From the NCBI GenBank assembly GCA_030867875.1, contig JAOWCC010000026.1, forward strand, positions 1 to 64,000: a DNA stretch of 64,000 nucleotides. Direction: 5' to 3'. The position numbers and the translations under genes were made by a program. Every line of letters starts with the position of its first letter. Position 1 is the first letter of the stretch. Below are positions 53,362 to 64,000 of the stretch, one piece after another. Source of the stretch: Actinernus sp. WN-2022. Taxonomy: Eukaryota; Cnidaria; Anthozoa; Actiniaria; Actinernidae. The notes beneath the pieces are model-generated. The model was not told the origin of the DNA. It saw nothing but the letters and a program-made list of their open reading frames with translations, and did no database searches.

Positions 53362-56300
53362 TGAGGCATGTCAACACAAAAGGCGCCTTAGCAAGGTACA
53401 CTCTTTTTGTGTTAACATGCCTCATCTTGTGTGGAATTCTCGATTTCCTCAGTTTAAAGCGCTGATAACTGATAGTCTAGGTTTCAATGGTTGTAAAATG
53501 ACACTTGCTTCCATGTATAGCCTTTCTATCCCATAATTTCCTTGTTTGAGATTTGGAATTTTTCGAGATTTTCTACCTTATCACCTTTTTCCAGTTGATC
53601 AACTAAAAGTGACATTTTGGGGTGTTTCCAATGCCCACGTGCGGCTAAAACGCAGTCAACAGTTGTTCTATAGACAAAGACGGTTCTTTTGCTGCAAACC
53701 GCATTAAAATCCATCAAGATGTCGAGCAACAGCGGCCAGTTGAAACTGAAACGGTGCACATATTGAGGCATGTCAACACAAAAGGCGCCTTAGCAAGGTA
53801 CACTCTTTTTGTGTTAACATGCCTCATCTTGTGTGGAATTCTCGATTTCCTCAGTTTAAAGCGCTGATAACTGATAGTCTAGGTTTCAATGGTTGTAAAA
53901 TGACACTTGCTTCCATGTATAGCCTTTCTATCCCATAATTTCCTTGTTTGAGATTTGGAATTTTTCGAGATTTTCTACCTTATCACCTTTTTCCAGTTGA
54001 TCAACTAAAAGTGACATTTTGGGGTGTTTCCAATGCCCAGGTGCGGCTAAAACGCAGTCAACAGTTGTTCTATAGACAAAGACGGTTCTTTTGCTGCAAA
54101 CCGCATTAAAATCCATCAAGATGTCGAGCAACAGCGGCCAGTTGAAACTGAAACGGTGCACATTTTGACGCATGTCAACACAAAAGGCGCCTTAGCAAGG
54201 TACACTCTTTTTGTGTTAACATGCCTCATCTTTTGTGGAATTCTCGATTTCCTCAGTTTAAAGCGCTGATAACTGATAGTCTAGGTTTCAATGGTTGTAA
54301 AATGACACTTGCTTCCATGTATAGCCTTTCTATCCCATAATTTCCTTGTTTGAGATTTGGAATTTTTCGAGATTTTCTACCTTATCACCTTTTTCCAGTT
54401 GATCAACTAAAAGTGACATTTTGGGGTGTTTCCAATGCCCAGGTGCGGCTAAAACGCAGTCAACAGTTGTTCTATAGACAAAGACGGTTCTTTTGCTGCA
54501 AACCGCATTAAAATCCATCAAGATGTCGAGCAACAGCGGCCAGTTGAAACTGAAACGGTGCACATTTTGACGCATGTCAACACAAAAGGCGCCTTAGCAA
54601 GGTACACTCTTTTTGTGTTAACATGCCTCATCTTGTGTGGAATTCTCGATTTCCTCAGTTTAAAGCGCTGATAACTGATAGTCTAGGTTTCAATGGTTGT
54701 AAAATGACACTTGCTTCCATGTATAGCCTTTCTATCCCATAATTTCCTTGTTTGAGATTTGGAATTTTTCGAGATTTTCTACCTTATCACCTTTTTCCAG
54801 TTGATCAACTAAAAGTGACATTTTGGGGTGTTTCCAATGCCCAGGTGCGGCTAAAACGCAGTCAACAGTTGTTCTATAGACAAAGACGGTTCTTTTGCTG
54901 CAAACCGCATTAAAATCCATCAAGATGTCGAGCAACAGCGGCCAGTTGAAACTGAAACGGTGCACATATTGAGGCATGTCAACACAAAAGGCGCCTTAGC
55001 AAGGTACACTCTTTTTGTGTTAACATGCCTCATCTTGTGTGGAATTCTCGATTTCCTCAGTTTAAAGCGCTGATAACTGATAGTCTAGGTTTCAATGGTT
55101 GTAAAATGACACTTGCTTCCATGTATAGCCTTTCTATCCCATAATTTCCTTGTTTGAGATTTGGAATTTTTCGAGATTTTCTACCTTATCACCTTTTTCC
55201 AGTTGATCAACTAAAAGTGACATTTTGGGGTGTTTCCAATGCCCAGGTGCGGCTAAAACGCAGTCAACAGTTGTTCTATAGACAAAGACGGTTCTTTTGC
55301 TGCAAACCGCATTAAAATCCATCAAGATGTCGAGCAACAGCGGCCAGTTGAAACTGAAACGGTGCACATATTGAGGCATGTCAACACAAAAGGCGCCTTA
55401 GCAAGGTACACTCTTTTTGTGTTAACATGCCTCATCTTGTGTGGAATTCTCGATTTCCTCAGTTTAAAGCGCTGATAACTGATAGTCTAGGTTTCAATGG
55501 TTGTAAAATGACACTTGCTTCCATGTATAGCCTTTCTATCCCATAATTTCCTTGTTTGAGATTTGGAATTTTTCGAGATTTTCTACCTTATCACCTTTTT
55601 CCAGTTGATCAACTAAAAGTGACATTTTGGGGTGTTTCCAATGCCCAGGTGCGGCTAAAACGCAGTTAACAGTTGTTCTATAGACAAAGACGGTTCTTTT
55701 GCTGCAAACCGCATTAAAATCCATCAAGATGTCGAGCAACAGCGGCCAGTTGAAACTGAAACGGTGCACATTTTGACGCATGTCAACACAAAAGGCGCCT
55801 TAGCAAGGTACACTCTTTTTGTGTTAACATGCCTCATCTTGTGTGGAATTCTCGATTTCCTCAGTTTAAAGCGCTGATAACTGATAGTCTAGGTTTCAAT
55901 GGTTGTAAAATGACACTTGCTTCCATGTATAGCCTTTCTATCCCATAATTTCCTTGTTTGAGATTTGGAATTTTTCGAGATTTTCTACCTTATCACCTTT
56001 TTCCAGTTGATCAACTAAAAGTGACATTTTGGGGTGTTTCCAATGCCCAGGTGCGGCTAAAACGCAGTCAACAGTTGTTCTATAGACAAAGACGGTTCTT
56101 TTGCTGCAAACCGCATTAAAATCCATCAAGATGTCGAGCAACAGCGGCCAGTTGAAACTGAAACGGTGCACATATTGAGGCATGTCAACACAAAAGGCGC
56201 CTTAGCAAGGTACACTCTTTTTGTGTTAACATGCCTCATCTTGTGTGGAATTCTCGATTTCCTCAGTTTAAAGCGCTGATAACTGATAGTCTAGGTTTCA

Positions 56301-59300
56301 ATGGTTGTAAAATGACACTTGCTTCCATGTATAGCCTTTCTATCCCATAATTTCCTTGTTTGAGATTTGGAATTTTTCGAGATTTTCTACCTTATCACCT
56401 TTTTCCAGTTGATCAACTAAAAGTGACATTTTGGGGTGTTTCCAATGCCCAGGTGCGGCTAAAACGCAGTTAACAGTTGTTCTATAGACAAAGACGGTTC
56501 TTTTGCTGCAAACCGCATTAAAATCCATCAAGATGTCGAGCAACAGCGGCCAGTTGAAACTGAAACGGTGCACATTTTGACGCATGTCAACACAAAAGGC
56601 GCCTTAGCAAGGTACACTCTTTTTGTGTTAACATGCCTCATCTTGTGTGGAATTCTCGATTTCCTCAGTTTAAAGCGCTGATAACTGATAGTCTAGGTTT
56701 CAATGGTTGTAAAATGACACTTGCTTCCATGTATAGCCTTTCTATCCCATAATTTCCTTGTTTGAGATTTGGAATTTTTCGAGATTTTCTACCTTATCAC
56801 CTTTTTCCAGTTGATCAACTAAAAGTGACATTTTGGGGTGTTTCCAATGCCCACGTGCGGCTAAAACGCAGTCAACAGTTGTTCTATAGACAAAGACGGT
56901 TCTTTTGCTGCAAACCGCATTAAAATCCATCAAGATGTCGAGCAACAGCGGCCAGTTGAAACTGAAACGGTGCACATATTGAGGCATGTCAACACAAAAG
57001 GCGCCTTAGCAAGGTACACTCTTTTTGTGTTAACATGCCTCATCTTGTGTGGAATTCTCGATTTCCTCAGTTTAAAGCGCTGATAACTGATAGTCTAGGT
57101 TTCAATGGTTGTAAAATGACACTTGCTTCCATGTATAGCCTTTCTATCCCATAATTTCCTTGTTTGAGATTTGGAATTTTTCGAGATTTTCTACCTTATC
57201 ACCTTTTTCCAGTTGATCAACTAAAAGTGACATTTTGGGGTGTTTCCAATGCCCAGGTGCGGCTAAAACGCAGTCAACAGTTGTTCTATAGACAAAGACG
57301 GTTCTTTTGCTGCAAACCGCATTAAAATCCATCAAGATGTCGAGCAACAGCGGCCAGTTGAAACTGAAACGGTGCACATATTGAGGCATGTCAACACAAA
57401 AGGCGCCTTAGCAAGGTACACTCTTTTTGTGTTAACATGCCTCATCTTGTGTGGAATTCTCGATTTCCTCAGTTTAAAGCGCTGATAACTGATAGTCTAG
57501 GTTTCAATGGTTGTAAAATGACACTTGCTTCCATGTATAGCCTTTCTATCCCATAATTTCCTTGTTTGAGATTTGGAATTTTTCGAGATTTTCTACCTTA
57601 TCACCTTTTTCCAGTTGATCAACTAAAAGTGACATTTTGGGGTGTTTCCAATGCCCAGGTGCGGCTAAAACGCAGTCAACAGTTGTTCTATAGACAAAGA
57701 CGGTTCTTTTGCTGCAAACCGCATTAAAATCCATCAAGATGTCGAGCAACAGCGGCCAGTTGAAACTGAAACGGTGCACATATTGAGGCATGTCAACACA
57801 AAAGGCGCCTTAGCAAGGTACACTCTTTTTGTGTTAACATGCCTCATCTTGTGTGGAATTCTCGATTTCCTCAGTTTAAAGCGCTGATAACTGATAGTCT
57901 AGGTTTCAATGGTTGTAAAATGACACTTGCTTCCATGTATAGCCTTTCTATCCCATAATTTCCTTGTTTGAGATTTGGAATTTTTCGAGATTTTCTACCT
58001 TATCACCTTTTTCCAGTTGATCAACTAAAAGTGACATTTTGGGGTGTTTCCAATGCCCAGGTGCGGCTAAAACGCAGTTAACAGTTGTTCTATAGACAAA
58101 GACGGTTCTTTTGCTGCAAACCGCATTAAAATCCATCAAGATGTCGAGCAACAGCGGCCAGTTGAAACTGAAACGGTGCACATTTTGACGCATGTCAACA
58201 CAAAAGGCGCCTTAGCAAGGTACACTCTTTTTGTGTTAACATGCCTCATCTTGTGTGGAATTCTCGATTTCCTCAGTTTAAAGCGCTGATAACTGATAGT
58301 CTAGGTTTCAATGGTTGTAAAATGACACTTGCTTCCATGTATAGCCTTTCTATCCCATAATTTCCTTGTTTGAGATTTGGAATTTTTCGAGATTTTCTAC
58401 CTTATCACCTTTTTCCAGTTGATCAACTAAAAGTGACATTTTGGGGTGTTTCCAATGCCCAGGTGCGGCTAAAACGCAGTCAACAGTTGTTCTATAGACA
58501 AAGACGGTTCTTTTGCTGCAAACCGCATTAAAATCCATCAAGATGTCGAGCAACAGCGGCCAGTTGAAACTGAAACGGTGCACATATTGAGGCATGTCAA
58601 CACAAAAGGCGCCTTAGCAAGGTACACTCTTTTTGTGTTAACATGCCTCATCTTGTGTGGAATTCTCGATTTCCTCAGTTTAAAGCGCTGATAACTGATA
58701 GTCTAGGTTTCAATGGTTGTAAAATGACACTTGCTTCCATGTATAGCCTTTCTATCCCATAATTTCCTTGTTTGAGATTTGGAATTTTTCGAGATTTTCT
58801 ACCTTATCACCTTTTTCCAGTTGATCAACTAAAAGTGACATTTTGGGGTGTTTCCAATGCCCAGGTGCGGCTAAAACGCAGTTAACAGTTGTTCTATAGA
58901 CAAAGACGGTTCTTTTGCTGCAAACCGCATTAAAATCCATCAAGATGTCGAGCAACAGCGGCCAGTTGAAACTGAAACGGTGCACATTTTGACGCATGTC
59001 AACACAAAAGGCGCCTTAGCAAGGTACACTCTTTTTGTGTTAACATGCCTCATCTTGTGTGGAATTCTCGATTTCCTCAGTTTAAAGCGCTGATAACTGA
59101 TAGTCTAGGTTTCAATGGTTGTAAAATGACACTTGCTTCCATGTATAGCCTTTCTATCCCATAATTTCCTTGTTTGAGATTTGGAATTTTTCGAGATTTT
59201 CTACCTTATCACCTTTTTCCAGTTGATCAACTAAAAGTGACATTTTGGGGTGTTTCCAATGCCCACGTGCGGCTAAAACGCAGTCAACAGTTGTTCTATA

Positions 59301-62300
59301 GACAAAGACGGTTCTTTTGCTGCAAACCGCATTAAAATCCATCAAGATGTCGAGCAACAGCGGCCAGTTGAAACTGAAACGGTGCACATATTGAGGCATG
59401 TCAACACAAAAGGCGCCTTAGCAAGGTACACTCTTTTTGTGTTAACATGCCTCATCTTGTGTGGAATTCTCGATTTCCTCAGTTTAAAGCGCTGATAACT
59501 GATAGTCTAGGTTTCAATGGTTGTAAAATGACACTTGCTTCCATGTATAGCCTTTCTATCCCATAATTTCCTTGTTTGAGATTTGGAATTTTTCGAGATT
59601 TTCTACCTTATCACCTTTTTCCAGTTGATCAACTAAAAGTGACATTTTGGGGTGTTTCCAATGCCCAGGTGCGGCTAAAACGCAGTCAACAGTTGTTCTA
59701 TAGACAAAGACGGTTCTTTTGCTGCAAACCGCATTAAAATCCATCAAGATGTCGAGCAACAGCGGCCAGTTGAAACTGAAACGGTGCACATTTTGACGCA
59801 TGTCAACACAAAAGGCGCCTTAGCAAGGTACACTCTTTTTGTGTTAACATGCCTCATCTTTTGTGGAATTCTCGATTTCCTCAGTTTAAAGCGCTGATAA
59901 CTGATAGTCTAGGTTTCAATGGTTGTAAAATGACACTTGCTTCCATGTATAGCCTTTCTATCCCATAATTTCCTTGTTTGAGATTTGGAATTTTTCGAGA
60001 TTTTCTACCTTATCACCTTTTTCCAGTTGATCAACTAAAAGTGACATTTTGGGGTGTTTCCAATGCCCAGGTGCGGCTAAAACGCAGTCAACAGTTGTTC
60101 TATAGACAAAGACGGTTCTTTTGCTGCAAACCGCATTAAAATCCATCAAGATGTCGAGCAACAGCGGCCAGTTGAAACTGAAACGGTGCACATATTGAGG
60201 CATGTCAACACAAAAGGCGCCTTAGCAAGGTACACTCTTTTTGTGTTAACATGCCTCATCTTGTGTGGAATTCTCGATTTCCTCAGTTTAAAGCGCTGAT
60301 AACTGATAGTCTAGGTTTCAATGGTTGTAAAATGACACTTGCTTCCATGTATAGCCTTTCTATCCCATAATTTCCTTGTTTGAGATTTGGAATTTTTCGA
60401 GATTTTCTACCTTATCACCTTTTTCCAGTTGATCAACTAAAAGTGACATTTTGGGGTGTTTCCAATGCCCAGGTGCGGCTAAAACGCAGTCAACAGTTGT
60501 TCTATAGACAAAGACGGTTCTTTTGCTGCAAACCGCATTAAAATCCATCAAGATGTCGAGCAACAGCGGCCAGTTGAAACTGAAACGGTGCACATTTTGA
60601 CGCATGTCAACACAAAAGGCGCCTTAGCAAGGTACACTCTTTTTGTGTTAACATGCCTCATCTTGTGTGGAATTCTCGATTTCCTCAGTTTAAAGCGCTG
60701 ATAACTGATAGTCTAGGTTTCAATGGTTGTAAAATGACACTTGCTTCCATGTATAGCCTTTCTATCCCATAATTTCCTTGTTTGAGATTTGGAATTTTTC
60801 GAGATTTTCTACCTTATCACCTTTTTCCAGTTGATCAACTAAAAGTGACATTTTGGGGTGTTTCCAATGCCCAGGTGCGGCTAAAACGCAGTCAACAGTT
60901 GTTCTATAGACAAAGACGGTTCTTTTGCTGCAAACCGCATTAAAATCCATCAAGATGTCGAGCAACAGCGGCCAGTTGAAACTGAAACGGTGCACATTTT
61001 GACGCATGTCAACACAAAAGGCGCCTTAGCAAGGTACACTCTTTTTGTGTTAACATGCCTCATCTTTTGTGGAATTCTCGATTTCCTCAGTTTAAAGCGC
61101 TGATAACTGATAGTCTAGGTTTCAATGGTTGTAAAATGACACTTGCTTCCATGTATAGCCTTTCTATCCCATAATTTCCTTGTTTGAGATTTGGAATTTT
61201 TCGAGATTTTCTACCTTATCACCTTTTTCCAGTTGATCAACTAAAAGTGACATTTTGGGGTGTTTCCAATGCCCAGGTGCGGCTAAAACGCAGTCAACAG
61301 TTGTTCTATAGACAAAGACGGTTCTTTTGCTGCAAACCGCATTAAAATCCATCAAGATGTCGAGCAACAGCGGCCAGTTGAAACTGAAACGGTGCACATA
61401 TTGAGGCATGTCAACACAAAAGGCGCCTTAGCAAGGTACACTCTTTTTGTGTTAACATGCCTCATCTTGTGTGGAATTCTCGATTTCCTCAGTTTAAAGC
61501 GCTGATAACTGATAGTCTAGGTTTCAATGGTTGTAAAATGACACTTGCTTCCATGTATAGCCTTTCTATCCCATAATTTCCTTGTTTGAGATTTGGAATT
61601 TTTCGAGATTTTCTACCTTATCACCTTTTTCCAGTTGATCAACTAAAAGTGACATTTTGGGGTGTTTCCAATGCCCACGTGCGGCTAAAACGCAGTCAAC
61701 AGTTGTTCTATAGACAAAGACGGTTCTTTTGCTGCAAACCGCATTAAAATCCATCAAGATGTCGAGCAACAGCGGCCAGTTGAAACTGAAACGGTGCACA
61801 TTTTGACGCATGTCAACACAAAAGGCGCCTTAGCAAGGTACACTCTTTTTGTGTTAACATGCCTCATCTTGTGTGGAATTCTCGATTTCCTCAGTTTAAA
61901 GCGCTGATAACTGATAGTCTAGGTTTCAATGGTTGTAAAATGACACTTGCTTCCATGTATAGCCTTTCTATCCCATAATTTCCTTGTTTGAGATTTGGAA
62001 TTTTTCGAGATTTTCTACCTTATCACCTTTTTCCAGTTGATCAACTAAAAGTGACATTTTGGGGTGTTTCCAATGCCCAGGTGCGGCTAAAACGCAGTCA
62101 ACAGTTGTTCTATAGACAAAGACGGTTCTTTTGCTGCAAACCGCATTAAAATCCATCAAGATGTCGAGCAACAGCGGCCAGTTGAAACTGAAACGGTGCA
62201 CATATTGAGGCATGTCAACACAAAAGGCGCCTTAGCAAGGTACACTCTTTTTGTGTTAACATGCCTCATCTTGTGTGGAATTCTCGATTTCCTCAGTTTA

Positions 62301-64000
62301 AAGCGCTGATAACTGATAGTCTAGGTTTCAATGGTTGTAAAATGACACTTGCTTCCATGTATAGCCTTTCTATCCCATAATTTCCTTGTTTGAGATTTGG
62401 AATTTTTCGAGATTTTCTACCTTATCACCTTTTTCCAGTTGATCAACTAAAAGTGACATTTTGGGGTGTTTCCAATGCCCAGGTGCGGCTAAAACGCAGT
62501 CAACAGTTGTTCTATAGACAAAGACGGTTCTTTTGCTGCAAACCGCATTAAAATCCATCAAGATGTCGAGCAACAGCGGCCAGTTGAAACTGAAACGGTG
62601 CACATTTTGACGCATGTCAACACAAAAGGCGCCTTAGCAAGGTACACTCTTTTTGTGTTAACATGCCTCATCTTGTGTGGAATTCTCGATTTCCTCAGTT
62701 TAAAGCGCTGATAACTGATAGTCTAGGTTTCAATGGTTGTAAAATGACACTTGCTTCCATGTATAGCCTTTCTATCCCATAATTTCCTTGTTTGAGATTT
62801 GGAATTTTTCGAGATTTTCTACCTTATCACCTTTTTCCAGTTGATCAACTAAAAGTGACATTTTGGGGTGTTTCCAATGCCCAGGTGCGGCTAAAACGCA
62901 GTCAACAGTTGTTCTATAGACAAAGACGGTTCTTTTGCTGCAAACCGCATTAAAATCCATCAAGATGTCGAGCAACAGCGGCCAGTTGAAACTGAAACGG
63001 TGCACATTTTGACGCATGTCAACACAAAAGGCGCCTTAGCAAGGTACACTCTTTTTGTGTTAACATGCCTCATCTTTTGTGGAATTCTCGATTTCCTCAG
63101 TTTAAAGCGCTGATAACTGATAGTCTAGGTTTCAATGGTTGTAAAATGACACTTGCTTCCATGTATAGCCTTTCTATCCCATAATTTCCTTGTTTGAGAT
63201 TTGGAATTTTTCGAGATTTTCTACCTTATCACCTTTTTCCAGTTGATCAACTAAAAGTGACATTTTGGGGTGTTTCCAATGCCCAGGTGCGGCTAAAACG
63301 CAGTCAACAGTTGTTCTATAGACAAAGACGGTTCTTTTGCTGCAAACCGCATTAAAATCCATCAAGATGTCGAGCAACAGCGGCCAGTTGAAACTGAAAC
63401 GGTGCACATATTGAGGCATGTCAACACAAAAGGCGCCTTAGCAAGGTACACTCTTTTTGTGTTAACATGCCTCATCTTGTGTGGAATTCTCGATTTCCTC
63501 AGTTTAAAGCGCTGATAACTGATAGTCTAGGTTTCAATGGTTGTAAAATGACACTTGCTTCCATGTATAGCCTTTCTATCCCATAATTTCCTTGTTTGAG
63601 ATTTGGAATTTTTCGAGATTTTCTACCTTATCACCTTTTTCCAGTTGATCAACTAAAAGTGACATTTTGGGGTGTTTCCAATGCCCACGTGCGGCTAAAA
63701 CGCAGTCAACAGTTGTTCTATAGACAAAGACGGTTCTTTTGCTGCAAACCGCATTAAAATCCATCAAGATGTCGAGCAACAGCGGCCAGTTGAAACTGAA
63801 ACGGTGCACATTTTGACGCATGTCAACACAAAAGGCGCCTTAGCAAGGTACACTCTTTTTGTGTTAACATGCCTCATCTTGTGTGGAATTCTCGATTTCC
63901 TCAGTTTAAAGCGCTGATAACTGATAGTCTAGGTTTCAATGGTTGTAAAATGACACTTGCTTCCATGTATAGCCTTTCTATCCCATAATTTCCTTGTTTG
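53362..64000. repeat. 402-bp satellite array, 26.5 copies in window
   Basis: Twenty-six full monomers and part of a 27th follow each other head to tail with period exactly 402 bp; the array continues past the window. Monomers are nearly identical. Variable sites include ATATTGAGGCATG versus ATTTTGACGCATG, CCCACGTGC versus CCCAGGTGC, CGCAGTCAAC versus CGCAGTTAAC and CATCTTGTGT versus CATCTTTTGT. These variants recur in a fixed order, giving higher-order repeats. Each monomer holds an imperfect inverted repeat (GAGGCATGT...ACATGCCTC) and, on the minus strand, an 81-codon open frame starting MPQYVHRF or MRQNVHRF that I do not recognise. The array is probably satellite DNA. Confidence 0.93.

Noticed and set aside
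53526..63821. Family of 26 small genes
   Set aside because: The frame is part of a homogenised satellite monomer, with no sign of promoters or independent selection.
53362..64000. CRISPR array
   Set aside because: The repeats are 402 bp, directly adjacent, without unique spacers, in a eukaryotic setting.

Overview
The window looks like nuclear DNA of an invertebrate, most likely a cnidarian and probably an anthozoan. Genes have introns, the intergenic DNA is AT-rich, and most of the sequence is mobile-element debris: a Polinton/Maverick, several CR1-like non-LTR retrotransposons, remnants of LTR retrotransposons, tRNA- and 5S-derived SINE-like sequences and many fold-back MITEs. The taxon is an inference from repeat style and from the one host gene; nothing here identifies a species.

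Region 1 (1-10773) is the right part of a decayed Polinton/Maverick, a virus-like transposon. Reading right there are a broken membrane-anchored protein, the major capsid protein (broken), the packaging ATPase (broken), a 204-residue protein, two or three small membrane proteins and the integrase (broken). Reading left are a 350-residue membrane protein, the protein-primed family B DNA polymerase (at least two frameshifts and two stops) and a Cys-rich protein. Replication, integration and packaging genes are all dead; several small accessory frames are still open. The left end lies outside the window and I could not find the right terminus.

Region 2 (10774-23600) has no convincing host gene. 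It holds two MITEs with clear target-site duplications (15156-15543 and 17221-17566), other fold-backs, a gypsy-like integrase remnant, a CCHC zinc-knuckle remnant, a 5S-rRNA-like SINE segment and an old reverse-transcriptase fragment.

Region 3 (23682-43532, minus strand) is the 3' part of a leucine-rich-repeat G-protein-coupled receptor (relaxin-receptor/LGR type). The 7TM exon is at 23682-24828. Four tiny LRR exons, found from splice sites and reading phase, lie at 34001-34078, 41559-41630, 41847-41918 and 43461-43532. The introns are full of retrotransposons and contain the most interesting object here: a 4451-bp element (34301-38751) with about 0.7-kb terminal inverted repeats, AG...CT ends and a perfect 6-bp target duplication (CACGGG). 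These are the end features of Polintons, but the element encodes no polymerase or integrase. It carries a C2H2-finger/P-loop ATPase, an 83-residue protein and an acidic protein followed by a Cys-rich zinc-binding segment. It may be a small satellite or relative of Polintons.

Region 4 (43533-53361) holds a SINE, a 463-bp fold-back, the 3' end of an LTR retrotransposon, and two CR1-like elements joined head to tail at a (GTT)n tail. Region 5 (53362-64000, running off the window) is a 402-bp satellite, 26.5 copies, organised in 5-mer and 6-mer higher-order repeats. Each monomer has a stem-loop and an 81-codon open frame.
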